Part shown: positions 1-13,400 of the stretch, in pieces
Position numbering within the stretch: position 1 is the first letter of the stretch
Layout of the letters: every line of letters begins with the position of its first letter
Source: Hippasteria phrygiana
Lineage: Eukaryota > Echinodermata > Asteroidea > Valvatida > Goniasteridae
NCBI GenBank assembly: GCA_037893225.1
Contig: JAZGUH010000626.1
Span: 1,194,551 to 1,258,550 of the forward strand
Direction of reading: 5' to 3'
Length of the DNA: 64,000 bases
Made by a program: the position numbers and the translations under genes
Notes under the pieces: generated by a model
What the model saw: only the letters and a program-made list of their open reading frames with translations
The model's database searches: none
What the model was told of the DNA's origin: nothing

Positions 1-120
1 TTTTAACTCTAGGAAGCCGCCGATGATTGCAACATGTAGCGCCAGATCTAAGCTATCCATACATGTCAAAATTACTGTATTTGGTTGATATTTCATACAA
101 TTAAGAATGAGTAAAGCAAG
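1..120. repeat. Partial monomer at left end
   Basis: The window opens inside a monomer, at TTTTAACTCTAGG (unit position 112). The fragment ends with the uncommon CATACAATTAAG variant, which also ends the monomers starting at 7288 and 13301. This shows that the long duplicated block starting here continues leftwards out of the window. The left boundary of the array is not visible. Confidence 0.95.
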
Positions 121-1754
121 TCATACCCCAGGGAATTTGACAGGCATGGAGCAATAAATAGAAGGTAATATGCACACAGATGGTGGCAAGGAAGAAAATA
201 AACATTGCGAGGTTTGAATTTTCTCCACAAGTGTTAACTCTAAGAACCCGCCGATAATTGCAACATGTAGCGCCAGATCTAAGCTATCCATACATGTCAA
301 AATTACTGAATTTGGTTGATATTTCATGCAATTATGAATGAGTAAAGCAAGTCATACCCCAGGGAATTTGACAGGCATGGAGCAATAAATAGAAGGTAAT
401 ATGCACACAGATGTTGGCCGGAAAGAAAATAAACATTGCGAGGTTTGAATTTTCTCCACAAGTTTTAACTCTAGGAAGCCGCCGATGATTGCAACATGTA
501 GCGCCAGATCTAAGCTATCCATACATGTCAAAATTACTGTATTTGGTTGATATTTCATGCAATTATGAATGAGTAAAGCAAGTCATACCCTAGGGAATTT
601 GACAGGCATGGAGCAATAAATAGAAGGTAATATGCACACAGATGTTGGCCGGAAAGAAAATAAACATTGCGAGGTTTGAATTTTCTCCACAAGTTTTAAC
701 TCTAGGAAGCCGCCGATAATTGCAACATGTAGCGCCAGATCTAAGCTATCCATACATGTCAAAATTACTGTATTTGGTTTATATTTCATGCAATTATGAA
801 TGAGTAAAGCAAGTCATACCCTAGGGAATTTGACAGGCATGGAGCAATAAATAGACGGTAATATGCACACAGATGTTGGCCTGAAAGAAAATAAACATTG
901 CGAGGTTTGAATTTTCTCCACAAGTTTTAACTCTAAGAAGCCGCCGATAATTGCAACATGTAGCGCCAGATCTAAGCTATCCATACATGTCAAAATTACT
1001 GAATTTGGTTGATATTTCATGCAATTATGAATGAGTAAAGCAAGTCCATACCCCAGGGAATTTGACAGGCATGGAGCAATAAATAAGAGGTAATCTGCAC
1101 ACAGATGGTGGCCGGGAAGAAAATAAACATTGCGAGGTTTGAATTTTCTCCACAAGTGTTAACTCTAAGAAGCCGCCGATAATTGCAACATGTAGCGCCA
1201 GATCTAAGCTATGCATACATGTCAAAATTACTGAATTTGGTTGATATTTCATGCAATTATGAATGAGTAAAGCAAGTCATACCCTAGGGAATTTGACAGG
1301 CATGGAGCAATAAATCGAAGGTAATATGCACACAGATGTTGGCCGGAAAGAAAATAAACATTGCGAGGTTTGAATTTTCTCCACAAGTTTTAACTCTAGG
1401 AAGCCGCCGATGATTGCAACATGTAGCGCCAGATCTAAGCTATCCATACATGTCAAAATTACTGTATTTGGTTGATATTTCATGCAATTATGAATGAGTA
1501 AAGCAAGTCCATACCCCAGGGAATTTGACATGCATGGAGCAATAAATAGACGGTAACATGTACACAGATGTTGGCCGGAAAGAAAATAAACATTGCGAGG
1601 TTTGAATTTTCTCCACAAGTTTTAACTCTAGGAAGCCGCCGATGATTGCAACATGTAGCGCCAGATCTAAGATATCCATACATGTCAAAATTACTGTATT
1701 TGGTTGATATTTCATGCAATTATGAATGAGTAAAGCAAGTCATACCCCAGGGAA

Positions 1755-1769
1755 TTTGACATGCATGGA
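1755..1769 (+). repeat. Inverted-repeat arm within monomer (left)
   Basis: TTTGACATGCATGGA pairs with the reverse complement of the arm at 1906-1920 with one mismatch in 15. Monomers with ACATGCATGG (types g, h, i, m and the flank monomers) form the best arm. Monomers with ACAGGCATGG have one more mismatch. The arm recurs in every monomer at unit positions 16-30; this is one example. Confidence 0.7.
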
Positions 1770-1905
1770 GCAATAAATAGACGGTAATATGTACACAGGT
1801 GTTGGCCGGAAAGAAAATAAACATTGCGAGGTTTGAATTTTCTCCACAAGTTTTAACTCTAAGAAGCCGCCGATGATTGCAACATGTAGCGCCAGATCTA
1901 AGCTA

Positions 1906-1920
1906 TCCATACATGTCAAA
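1906..1920 (-). repeat. Inverted-repeat arm within monomer (right)
   Basis: TCCATACATGTCAAA is the partner of the unit-16 arm. The shorter loop is to the next monomer: 65 bp downstream (66 bp if that monomer has the extra C), against 136 bp inside the same monomer. A regularly spaced hairpin or cruciform could therefore form once per unit. Whether it forms is not shown by the sequence. Confidence 0.65.
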
Positions 1921-3315
1921 ATTACTGTATTTGGTTGATATTTCATGCAATTAAGAATGAGTAAAGCAAGTCATACCCCAGGGAATTTGACAGGCATGGA
2001 GCAATAAATAGAAGGTAATATGCACACAGATGGTGGCAAGGAAGAAAATAAACATTGCGAGGTTTGAATTTTCTCCACAAGTGTTAACTCTAAGAACCCG
2101 CCGATAATTGCAACATGTAGCGCCAGATCTAAGCTATCCATACATGTCAAAATTACTGAATTTGGTTGATATTTCATGCAATTATGAATGAGTAAAGCAA
2201 GTCATACCCCAGGGAATTTGACAGGCATGGAGCAATAAATAAGAGGTAATCTGCACACAGATGGTGGCCGGGAAGAAAATAAACATTGCGAGGTTTGAAT
2301 TTTCTCCACAAGTGTTAACTCTAAGAAGCCGCCGATAATTGCAACATGTAGCGCCAGATCTAAGCTATGCATACATGTCAAAATTACTGAATTTGGTTGA
2401 TATTTCATGCAATTATGAATGAGTACAGCAAGTCCATACCCCAGGGAATTTGACATGCATGGAGCAATAAATAGACGGTAACATGTACACAGATGTTGGC
2501 CGGAAAGAAAATAAACATTGCGAGGTTTGAATTTTCTCCACAAGTTTTAACTCTAGGAAGCCGCCGATGATTGCAACATGTAGCGCCAGATCTAAGCTAT
2601 CCATACATGTCAAAATTACTGTATTTGGTTTATATTTCATGCAATTATGAATGAGTAAAGCAAGTCATACCCTAGGGAATTTGACAGGCATGGAGCAATA
2701 AATAGAAGGTAATATGCAAACAGATGTTGGCCGGAAAGAAAATAAACATTGCGAGGTTTGAATTTTCTCCACTAGTTTTAACTCTAAGAAGCCGCCGATA
2801 ATTGCAACATGTAGCGCCAGATCTAAGCTATGCATACATGTCAAAATTACTGAATTTGGTTAATATTTCATGCAATTATGAATGAGTAAAGCAAGTCATA
2901 CCCTAGGGAATTTGACAGGCATGGAGCAATAAATCGAAGGTAATATGCACACAGATGTTGGCCGGAAAGAAAATAAACATTGCGAGGTTTGAATTTTCTC
3001 CACAAGTTTTAACTCTAGGAAGCCGCCGATGATTGCAACATGTAGCGCCAGATCTAAGCTATCCATACATGTCAAAATTACTGTATTTGGTTTATATTTC
3101 ATGCAATTATGAATGAGTAAAGCAAGTCATACCCTAGGGAATTTGACAGGCATGGGGCAATAAATAGAAGGTAATATGCACACAGATGTTGGCCGGAAAG
3201 AAAATAAACATTGCGAGGTTTGAATTTTCTCCACTAGTTTTAACTCTAAGAAGCCGCCGATAATTGCAACATGTAGCGCTAGATCTAAGCTATCCATACA
3301 TGTCAAAATTACTGA

Positions 3316-6240
3316 ATTTGGTTGATATTTCATGCAATTATGAATGAGTAAAGCAAGTCCATACCCCAGGGAATTTGACATGCATGGAGCAATAAATAGA
3401 CAGTAACATGTACACAGATGTTGGCCGGAAAGAAAATAAACATTGCGAGGTTTGAATTTTCTCCACAAGTTTTAACTCTAGGAAGCCGCCGATGATTGCA
3501 ACATGTAGCGCCAGATCTAAGCTATCCATACATGTCAAAATTACTGTATTTGGTTTATATTTCATGCAATTATGAATGAGTAAAGCAAGTCATACCCTAG
3601 GGAATTTGACAGGCATGGAGCAATAAATAGAAGGTAATATGCACACAGATGTTGGCCGGAAAGAAAATAAACATTGCGAGGTTTGAATTTTCTCCACTAG
3701 TTTTAACTCTAAGAAGCCGCCGATAATTGCAACATGTAGCGCCAGATCTAAGCTATGCATACATGTCAAAATTACTGAATTTGGTTGATATTTCATGCAA
3801 TTATGAATGAGTAAAGCAAGTCATACCCTAGGGAATTTGACAGGCATGGAGCAATAAATAGAAGGTAATATGCACACAGATGTTGGCCGGAAAGAAAATA
3901 AACATTGCGAGGTTTGAATTTTCTCCACAAGTTTTAACTCTAGGAAGCCGCCGATGATTGCAACATGTAGCGCCAGATCTAAGCTATCCATACATGTCAA
4001 AATTACTGTATTTGGTTGATATTTCATGCAATTATGAATGAGTAAAGCAAGTCATACCCTAGGGAATTTGACAGGCATGGAGCAATAAATAGAAGGTAAT
4101 ATGCACACAGATGTTGGCCGGAAAGAAAATAAACATTGCGAGGTTTGAATTTTCTCCACAAGTTTTAACTCTAGGAAGCCGCCGATAATTGCAACATGTA
4201 GCGCCAGATCTAAGCTATCCATACATGTCAAAATTACTGTATTTGGTTTATATTTCATGCAATTATGAATGAGTAAAGCAAGTCATACCCTAGGGAATTT
4301 GACAGGCATGGAGCAATAAATAGACGGTAATATGCACACAGATGTTGGCCTGAAAGAAAATAAACATTGCGAGGTTTGAATTTTCTCCACAAGTTTTAAC
4401 TCTAAGAAGCCGCCGATAATTGCAACATGTAGCGCCAGATCTAAGCTATCCATACATGTCAAAATTACTGAATTTGGTTGATATTTCATGCAATTATGAA
4501 TGAGTAAAGCAAGTCCATACCCCAGGGAATTTGACATGCATGGAGCAATAAATAGACGGTAACATGTACACAGATGTTGGCCGGAAAGAAAATAAACATT
4601 GCGAGGTTTGAATTTTCTCCACAAGTTTTAACTCTAGGAAGCCGCCGATGATTGCAACATGTAGCGCCAGATCTAAGATATCCATACATGTCAAAATTAC
4701 TGTATTTGGTTGATATTTCATGCAATTATGAATGAGTAAAGCAAGTCATACCCCAGGGAATTTGACATGCATGGAGCAATAAATAGACGGTAATATGTAC
4801 ACAGGTGTTGGCCGGAAAGAAAATAAACATTGCGAGGTTTGAATTTTCTCCACAAGTTTTAACTCTAAGAAGCCGCCGATGATTGCAACATGTAGCGCCA
4901 GATCTAAGCTATCCATACATGTCAAAATTACTGTATTTGGTTGATATTTCATGCAATTAAGAATGAGTAAAGCAAGTCATACCCCAGGGAATTTGACAGG
5001 CATGGAGCAATAAATAGAAGGTAATATGCACACAGATGGTGGCAAGGAAGAAAATAAACATTGCGAGGTTTGAATTTTCTCCACAAGTGTTAACTCTAAG
5101 AACCCGCCGATAATTGCAACATGTAGCGCCAGATCTAAGCTATCCATACATGTCAAAATTACTGAATTTGGTTGATATTTCATGCAATTATGAATGAGTA
5201 AAGCAAGTCATACCCCAGGGAATTTGACAGGCATGGAGCAATAAATAAGAGGTAATCTGCACACAGATGGTGGCCGGGAAGAAAATAAACATTGCGAGGT
5301 TTGAATTTTCTCCACAAGTGTTAACTCTAAGAAGCCGCCGATAATTGCAACATGTAGCGCCAGATCTAAGCTATGCATACATGTCAAAATTACTGAATTT
5401 GGTTGATATTTCATGCAATTATGAATGAGTAAAGCAAGTCCATACCCCAGGGAATTTGACATGCATGGAGCAATAAATAGACGGTAACATGTACACAGAT
5501 GTTGGCCGGAAAGAAAATAAACATTGCGAGGTTTGAATTTTCTCCACAAGTTTTAACTCTAGGAAGCCGCCGATGATTGCAACATGTAGCGCCAGATCTA
5601 AGCTATCCATACATGTCAAAATTACTGTATTTGGTTTATATTTCATGCAATTATGAATGAGTAAAGCAAGTCATACCCTAGGGAATTTGACAGGCATGGA
5701 GCAATAAATAGAAGGTAATATGCAAACAGATGTTGGCCGGAAAGAAAATAAACATTGCGAGGTTTGAATTTTCTCCACTAGTTTTAACTCTAAGAAGCCG
5801 CCGATAATTGCAACATGTAGCGCCAGATCTAAGCTATGCATACATGTCAAAATTACTGAATTTGGTTAATATTTCATGCAATTATGAATGAGTAAAGCAA
5901 GTCATACCCTAGGGAATTTGACAGGCATGGAGCAATAAATCGAAGGTAATATGCACACAGATGTTGGCCGGAAAGAAAATAAACATTGCGAGGTTTGAAT
6001 TTTCTCCACAAGTTTTAACTCTAGGAGGCCGCCGATGATTGCAACATGTAGCGCCAGATCTAAGCTATCCATACATGTCAAAATTACTGTATTTGGTTTA
6101 TATTTCATGCAATTATGAATGAGTAAAGCAAGTCATACCCTAGGGAATTTGACAGGCATGGGGCAATAAATAGAAGGTAATATGCACACAGATGTTGGCC
6201 GGAAAGAAAATAAACATTGCGAGGTTTGAATTTTCTCCAC
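3316..6240. repeat. 13,644-bp offset duplicated block, copy A
   Basis: Monomer order m-n-o-c-d-g-h-a-e0-i-j-k and the left half of l2 matches 16960-19884. The private AGGAGGCC at 6027 recurs at 19671 (and at 12040 through the 6013-bp duplication). Homology ends at 6241, where this copy has CCACAAG and the other CCACTAG. Confidence 0.82.
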
Positions 6241-9200
6241 AAGTTTTAACTCTAAGAAGCCGCCGATGATTGCAACATGTAGCGCCAGATCTAAGCTATC
6301 CATACATGTCAAAATTACTGTATTTGGTTGATATTTCATGCAATTAAGAATGAGTAAAGCAAGTCATACCCCAGGGAATTTGACAGGCATGGAGCAATAA
6401 ATAGAAGGTAATATGCACACAGATGGTGGCAAGGAAGAAAATAAACATTGCGAGGTTTGAATTTTCTCCACAAGTGTTAACTCTAAGAACCCGCCGATAA
6501 TTGCAACATGTAGCGCCAGATCTAAGCTATCCATACATGTCAAAATTACTGAATTTGGTTGATATTTCATGCAATTATGAATGAGTAAAGCAAGTCATAC
6601 CCCAGGGAATTTGACAGGCATGGAGCAATAAATAGAAGGTAATATGCACACAGATGTTGGCCGGAAAGAAAATAAACATTGCGAGGTTTGAATTTTCTCC
6701 ACAAGTTTTAACTCTAGGAAGCCGCCGATGATTGCAACATGTAGCGCCAGATCTAAGCTATCCATACATGTCAAAATTACTGTATTTGGTTGATATTTCA
6801 TGCAATTATGAATGAGTAAAGCAAGTCATACCCTAGGGAATTTGACAGGCATGGAGCAATAAATAGAAGGTAATATGCACACAGATGTTGGCCGGAAAGA
6901 AAATAAACATTGCGAGGTTTGAATTTTCTCCACAAGTTTTAACTCTAGGAAGCCGCCGATGATTGCAACATGTAGCGCCAGATCTAAGCTATCCATACAT
7001 GTCAAAATTACTGTATTTGGTTTATATTTCATGCAATTATGAATGAGTAAAGCAAGTCATACCCTAGGGAATTTGACAGGCATGGGGCAATAAATAGAAG
7101 GTAATATGCACACAGATGTTGGCCGGAAAGAAAATAAACATTGCGAGGTTTGAATTTTCTCCACTAGTTTTAACTCTAAGAAGCCGCCGATAATTGCAAC
7201 ATGTAGCGCCAGATCTAAGCTATCCATACATGTCAAAATTACTGAATTTGGTTGATATTTCATGCAATTATGAATGAGTAAAGCAAGTCCATACCCCAGG
7301 GAATTTGACATGCATGGAGCAATAAATAGACGGTAACATGTACACAGATGTTGGCCGGAAAGAAAATAAACATTGCGAGGTTTGAATTTTCTCCACAAGT
7401 TTTAACTCTAGGAAGCCGCCGATGATTGCAACATGTAGCGCCAGATCTAAGCTATCCATACATGTCAAAATTACTGTATTTGGTTGATATTTCATACAAT
7501 TAAGAATGAGTAAAGCAAGTCATACCCCAGGGAATTTGACAGGCATGGAGCAATAAATAGAAGGTAATATGCACACAGATGGTGGCAAGGAAGAAAATAA
7601 ACATTGCGAGGTTTGAATTTTCTCCACAAGTGTTAACTCTAAGAACCCGCCGATAATTGCAACATGTAGCGCCAGATCTAAGCTATCCATACATGTCAAA
7701 ATTACTGAATTTGGTTGATATTTCATGCAATTATGAATGAGTAAAGCAAGTCATACCCCAGGGAATTTGACAGGCATGGAGCAATAAATAGAAGGTAATA
7801 TGCACACAGATGTTGGCCGGAAAGAAAATAAACATTGCGAGGTTTGAATTTTCTCCACAAGTTTTAACTCTAGGAAGCCGCCGATGATTGCAACATGTAG
7901 CGCCAGATCTAAGCTATCCATACATGTCAAAATTACTGTATTTGGTTGATATTTCATGCAATTATGAATGAGTAAAGCAAGTCATACCCTAGGGAATTTG
8001 ACAGGCATGGAGCAATAAATAGAAGGTAATATGCACACAGATGTTGGCCGGAAAGAAAATAAACATTGCGAGGTTTGAATTTTCTCCACAAGTTTTAACT
8101 CTAGGAAGCCGCCGATAATTGCAACATGTAGCGCCAGATCTAAGCTATCCATACATGTCAAAATTACTGTATTTGGTTTATATTTCATGCAATTATGAAT
8201 GAGTAAAGCAAGTCATACCCTAGGGAATTTGACAGGCATGGAGCAATAAATAGACGGTAATATGCACACAGATGTTGGCCTGAAAGAAAATAAACATTGC
8301 GAGGTTTGAATTTTCTCCACAAGTTTTAACTCTAAGAAGCCGCCGATAATTGCAACATGTAGCGCCAGATCTAAGCTATCCATACATGTCAAAATTACTG
8401 AATTTGGTTGATATTTCATGCAATTATGAATGAGTAAAGCAAGTCCATACCCCAGGGAATTTGACAGGCATGGAGCAATAAATAAGAGGTAATCTGCACA
8501 CAGATGGTGGCCGGGAAGAAAATAAACATTGCGAGGTTTGAATTTTCTCCACAAGTGTTAACTCTAAGAAGCCGCCGATAATTGCAACATGTAGCGCCAG
8601 ATCTAAGCTATGCATACATGTCAAAATTACTGAATTTGGTTGATATTTCATGCAATTATGAATGAGTAAAGCAAGTCATACCCTAGGGAATTTGACAGGC
8701 ATGGAGCAATAAATCGAAGGTAATATGCACACAGATGTTGGCCGGAAAGAAAATAAACATTGCGAGGTTTGAATTTTCTCCACAAGTTTTAACTCTAGGA
8801 AGCCGCCGATGATTGCAACATGTAGCGCCAGATCTAAGCTATCCATACATGTCAAAATTACTGTATTTGGTTGATATTTCATGCAATTATGAATGAGTAA
8901 AGCAAGTCCATACCCCAGGGAATTTGACATGCATGGAGCAATAAATAGACGGTAACATGTACACAGATGTTGGCCGGAAAGAAAATAAACATTGCGAGGT
9001 TTGAATTTTCTCCACAAGTTTTAACTCTAGGAAGCCGCCGATGATTGCAACATGTAGCGCCAGATCTAAGATATCCATACATGTCAAAATTACTGTATTT
9101 GGTTGATATTTCATGCAATTATGAATGAGTAAAGCAAGTCATACCCCAGGGAATTTGACATGCATGGAGCAATAAATAGACGGTAATATGTACACAGGTG

Positions 9201-9967
9201 TTGGCCGGAAAGAAAATAAACATTGCGAGGTTTGAATTTTCTCCACAAGTTTTAACTCTAAGAAGCCGCCGATGATTGCAACATGTAGCGCCAGATCTAA
9301 GCTATCCATACATGTCAAAATTACTGTATTTGGTTGATATTTCATGCAATTAAGAATGAGTAAAGCAAGTCATACCCCAGGGAATTTGACAGGCATGGAG
9401 CAATAAATAGAAGGTAATATGCACACAGATGGTGGCAAGGAAGAAAATAAACATTGCGAGGTTTGAATTTTCTCCACAAGTGTTAACTCTAAGAACCCGC
9501 CGATAATTGCAACATGTAGCGCCAGATCTAAGCTATCCATACATGTCAAAATTACTGAATTTGGTTGATATTTCATGCAATTATGAATGAGTAAAGCAAG
9601 TCATACCCCAGGGAATTTGACAGGCATGGAGCAATAAATAAGAGGTAATCTGCACACAGATGGTGGCCGGGAAGAAAATAAACATTGCGAGGTTTGAATT
9701 TTCTCCACAAGTGTTAACTCTAAGAAGCCGCCGATAATTGCAACATGTAGCGCCAGATCTAAGCTATGCATACATGTCAAAATTACTGAATTTGGTTGAT
9801 ATTTCATGCAATTATGAATGAGTACAGCAAGTCCATACCCCAGGGAATTTGACATGCATGGAGCAATAAATAGACGGTAACATGTACACAGATGTTGGCC
9901 GGAAAGAAAATAAACATTGCGAGGTTTGAATTTTCTCCACAAGTTTTAACTCTAGGAAGCCGCCGAT
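4396..9967. repeat. 6013-bp (26-monomer) tandem duplication, copy A
   Basis: The order g-h-a-e0-i-j-k-l2-a-b-c-l-p-a-b-c-d-e-f-g-h-a-e0-i (starts 4514 to 9832) is repeated at 10409-15980. The private AGGAGGCC substitution at 6027 recurs at 12040, exactly 6013 bp on. The stretch between the copies (9968-10408) is c-right half, d, e-left half. The second copy has i-right, j, k-left in the equivalent place, so a later replacement happened in one of the two. Confidence 0.85.
7400..9967. repeat. Long-range duplicated block, copy 2
   Basis: Matches 1-2568 (offset 7399) and 13413-15980 (offset 6013) monomer by monomer, including the private C at 9825. It ends inside the monomer starting at 9832, which begins as type i and finishes as type c (GATAATTGC at 9968 where the other copies have GATGATTGC). 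Confidence 0.85.
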
Positions 9968-10408
9968 AATTGCAACATGTAGCGCCAGATCTAAGCTATC
10001 CATACATGTCAAAATTACTGTATTTGGTTTATATTTCATGCAATTATGAATGAGTAAAGCAAGTCATACCCTAGGGAATTTGACAGGCATGGAGCAATAA
10101 ATAGACGGTAATATGCACACAGATGTTGGCCTGAAAGAAAATAAACATTGCGAGGTTTGAATTTTCTCCACAAGTTTTAACTCTAAGAAGCCGCCGATAA
10201 TTGCAACATGTAGCGCCAGATCTAAGCTATCCATACATGTCAAAATTACTGAATTTGGTTGATATTTCATGCAATTATGAATGAGTAAAGCAAGTCCATA
10301 CCCCAGGGAATTTGACAGGCATGGAGCAATAAAAAAGAGGTAATCTGCACACAGATGGTGGCCGGGAAGAAAATAAACATTGCGAGGTTTGAATTTTCTC
10401 CACAAGTG

Positions 10409-13400
10409 TTAACTCTAAGAAGCCGCCGATAATTGCAACATGTAGCGCCAGATCTAAGCTATCCATACATGTCAAAATTACTGAATTTGGTTGATATTTC
10501 ATGCAATTATGAATGAGTAAAGCAAGTCCATACCCCAGGGAATTTGACATGCATGGAGCAATAAATAGACGGTAACATGTACACAGATGTTGGCCGGAAA
10601 GAAAATAAACATTGCGAGGTTTGAATTTTCTCCACAAGTTTTAACTCTAGGAAGCCGCCGATGATTGCAACATGTAGCGCCAGATCTAAGATATCCATAC
10701 ATGTCAAAATTACTGTATTTGGTTGATATTTCATGCAATTATGAATGAGTAAAGCAAGTCATACCCCAGGGAATTTGACATGCATGGAGCAATAAATAGA
10801 CGGTAATATGTACACAGGTGTTGGCCGGAAAGAAAATAAACATTGCGAGGTTTGAATTTTCTCCACAAGTTTTAACTCTAAGAAGCCGCCGATGATTGCA
10901 ACATGTAGCGCCAGATCTAAGCTATCCATACATGTCAAAATTACTGTATTTGGTTGATATTTCATGCAATTAAGAATGAGTAAAGCAAGTCATACCCCAG
11001 GGAATTTGACAGGCATGGAGCAATAAATAGAAGGTAATATGCACACAGATGGTGGCAAGGAAGAAAATAAACATTGCGAGGTTTGAATTTTCTCCACAAG
11101 TGTTAACTCTAAGAACCCGCCGATAATTGCAACATGTAGCGCCAGATCTAAGCTATCCATACATGTCAAAATTACTGAATTTGGTTGATATTTCATGCAA
11201 TTATGAATGAGTAAAGCAAGTCATACCCCAGGGAATTTGACAGGCATGGAGCAATAAATAAGAGGTAATCTGCACACAGATGGTGGCCGGGAAGAAAATA
11301 AACATTGCGAGGTTTGAATTTTCTCCACAAGTGTTAACTCTAAGAAGCCGCCGATAATTGCAACATGTAGCGCCAGATCTAAGCTATGCATACATGTCAA
11401 AATTACTGAATTTGGTTGATATTTCATGCAATTATGAATGAGTAAAGCAAGTCCATACCCCAGGGAATTTGACATGCATGGAGCAATAAATAGACGGTAA
11501 CATGTACACAGATGTTGGCCGGAAAGAAAATAAACATTGCGAGGTTTGAATTTTCTCCACAAGTTTTAACTCTAGGAAGCCGCCGATGATTGCAACATGT
11601 AGCGCCAGATCTAAGCTATCCATACATGTCAAAATTACTGTATTTGGTTTATATTTCATGCAATTATGAATGAGTAAAGCAAGTCATACCCTAGGGAATT
11701 TGACAGGCATGGAGCAATAAATAGAAGGTAATATGCAAACAGATGTTGGCCGGAAAGAAAATAAACATTGCGAGGTTTGAATTTTCTCCACTAGTTTTAA
11801 CTCTAAGAAGCCGCCGATAATTGCAACATGTAGCGCCAGATCTAAGCTATGCATACATGTCAAAATTACTGAATTTGGTTAATATTTCATGCAATTATGA
11901 ATGAGTAAAGCAAGTCATACCCTAGGGAATTTGACAGGCATGGAGCAATAAATCGAAGGTAATATGCACACAGATGTTGGCCGGAAAGAAAATAAACATT
12001 GCGAGGTTTGAATTTTCTCCACAAGTTTTAACTCTAGGAGGCCGCCGATGATTGCAACATGTAGCGCCAGATCTAAGCTATCCATACATGTCAAAATTAC
12101 TGTATTTGGTTTATATTTCATGCAATTATGAATGAGTAAAGCAAGTCATACCCTAGGGAATTTGACAGGCATGGGGCAATAAATAGAAGGTAATATGCAC
12201 ACAGATGTTGGCCGGAAAGAAAATAAACATTGCGAGGTTTGAATTTTCTCCACAAGTTTTAACTCTAAGAAGCCGCCGATGATTGCAACATGTAGCGCCA
12301 GATCTAAGCTATCCATACATGTCAAAATTACTGTATTTGGTTGATATTTCATGCAATTAAGAATGAGTAAAGCAAGTCATACCCCAGGGAATTTGACAGG
12401 CATGGAGCAATAAATAGAAGGTAATATGCACACAGATGGTGGCAAGGAAGAAAATAAACATTGCGAGGTTTGAATTTTCTCCACAAGTGTTAACTCTAAG
12501 AACCCGCCGATAATTGCAACATGTAGCGCCAGATCTAAGCTATCCATACATGTCAAAATTACTGAATTTGGTTGATATTTCATGCAATTATGAATGAGTA
12601 AAGCAAGTCATACCCCAGGGAATTTGACAGGCATGGAGCAATAAATAGAAGGTAATATGCACACAGATGTTGGCCGGAAAGAAAATAAACATTGCGAGGT
12701 TTGAATTTTCTCCACAAGTTTTAACTCTAGGAAGCCGCCGATGATTGCAACATGTAGCGCCAGATCTAAGCTATCCATACATGTCAAAATTACTGTATTT
12801 GGTTGATATTTCATGCAATTATGAATGAGTAAAGCAAGTCATACCCTAGGGAATTTGACAGGCATGGAGCAATAAATAGAAGGTAATATGCACACAGATG
12901 TTGGCCGGAAAGAAAATAAACATTGCGAGGTTTGAATTTTCTCCACAAGTTTTAACTCTAGGAAGCCGCCGATGATTGCAACATGTAGCGCCAGATCTAA
13001 GCTATCCATACATGTCAAAATTACTGTATTTGGTTTATATTTCATGCAATTATGAATGAGTAAAGCAAGTCATACCCTAGGGAATTTGACAGGCATGGGG
13101 CAATAAATAGAAGGTAATATGCACACAGATGTTGGCCGGAAAGAAAATAAACATTGCGAGGTTTGAATTTTCTCCACTAGTTTTAACTCTAAGAAGCCGC
13201 CGATAATTGCAACATGTAGCGCCAGATCTAAGCTATCCATACATGTCAAAATTACTGAATTTGGTTGATATTTCATGCAATTATGAATGAGTAAAGCAAG
13301 TCCATACCCCAGGGAATTTGACATGCATGGAGCAATAAATAGACGGTAACATGTACACAGATGTTGGCCGGAAAGAAAATAAACATTGCGAGGTTTGAAT

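Larger units (their letters stand above)
1740..1970. repeat. Reference monomer (type h) with internal landmarks
   Basis: A typical 231-bp unit, used here to place internal landmarks by unit position. AATAAA lies at 33-38 and 77-82 on the + strand. The arm TTTGACATGCATGGA is at 16-30, and its near-complement TCCATACATGTCAAA is at 167-181. AGATCT is at 155-160. A second short inverted pair occurs in monomers with the GATAATTGC variant: ATAATTGCA at 134-142 and TGCAATTAT at 207-215. Type h is marked by ACATGCATGG, TGTACACAGGTG, CTAAGAAG and GATGATTGC, and usually precedes type a. Confidence 0.85.
1..3401. repeat. Long-range duplicated block, copy 1
   Basis: Monomer order a-b-c-d-e-f-g-h-a-e0-i-j-k-l (starts 121 to 3127) recurs with the same diagnostic bases at 13413-16813 (offset 13,412). 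The first 2568 bp also recur at 7400-9967 (offset 7399). A private C in GAGTACAGC at 2426 recurs at 9825 and 15838, exactly at both offsets. Homology with the third copy breaks at 3402, where this copy has GACAGTAAC and the other GACGGTAAC. Confidence 0.85.

Noticed and set aside
583..602. Telomere-like CCCTA/TAGGG at the unit start
   Set aside because: It is a single CCCTAGGG palindrome per 231 bp, absent in many monomers (CCCCAGGG, CCCTTGGG), not a tandem telomere repeat.
640..690. RNA polymerase III box A and box B remnant (TGGCCGGAAAG and GGTTTGAATTT), hinting at a tRNA-derived SINE
   Set aside because: The A-like box has one mismatch, but the B-like box lacks the invariant C residues and the spacing is short. 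No SINE tail or target duplications are seen.
2665..2895. A gap between reverse frames that might hold something different
   Set aside because: It is an ordinary 231-bp monomer (type j) whose frame is stopped by GGTTAATATT; the same applies at 5671, 11684, 16077 and 19315.
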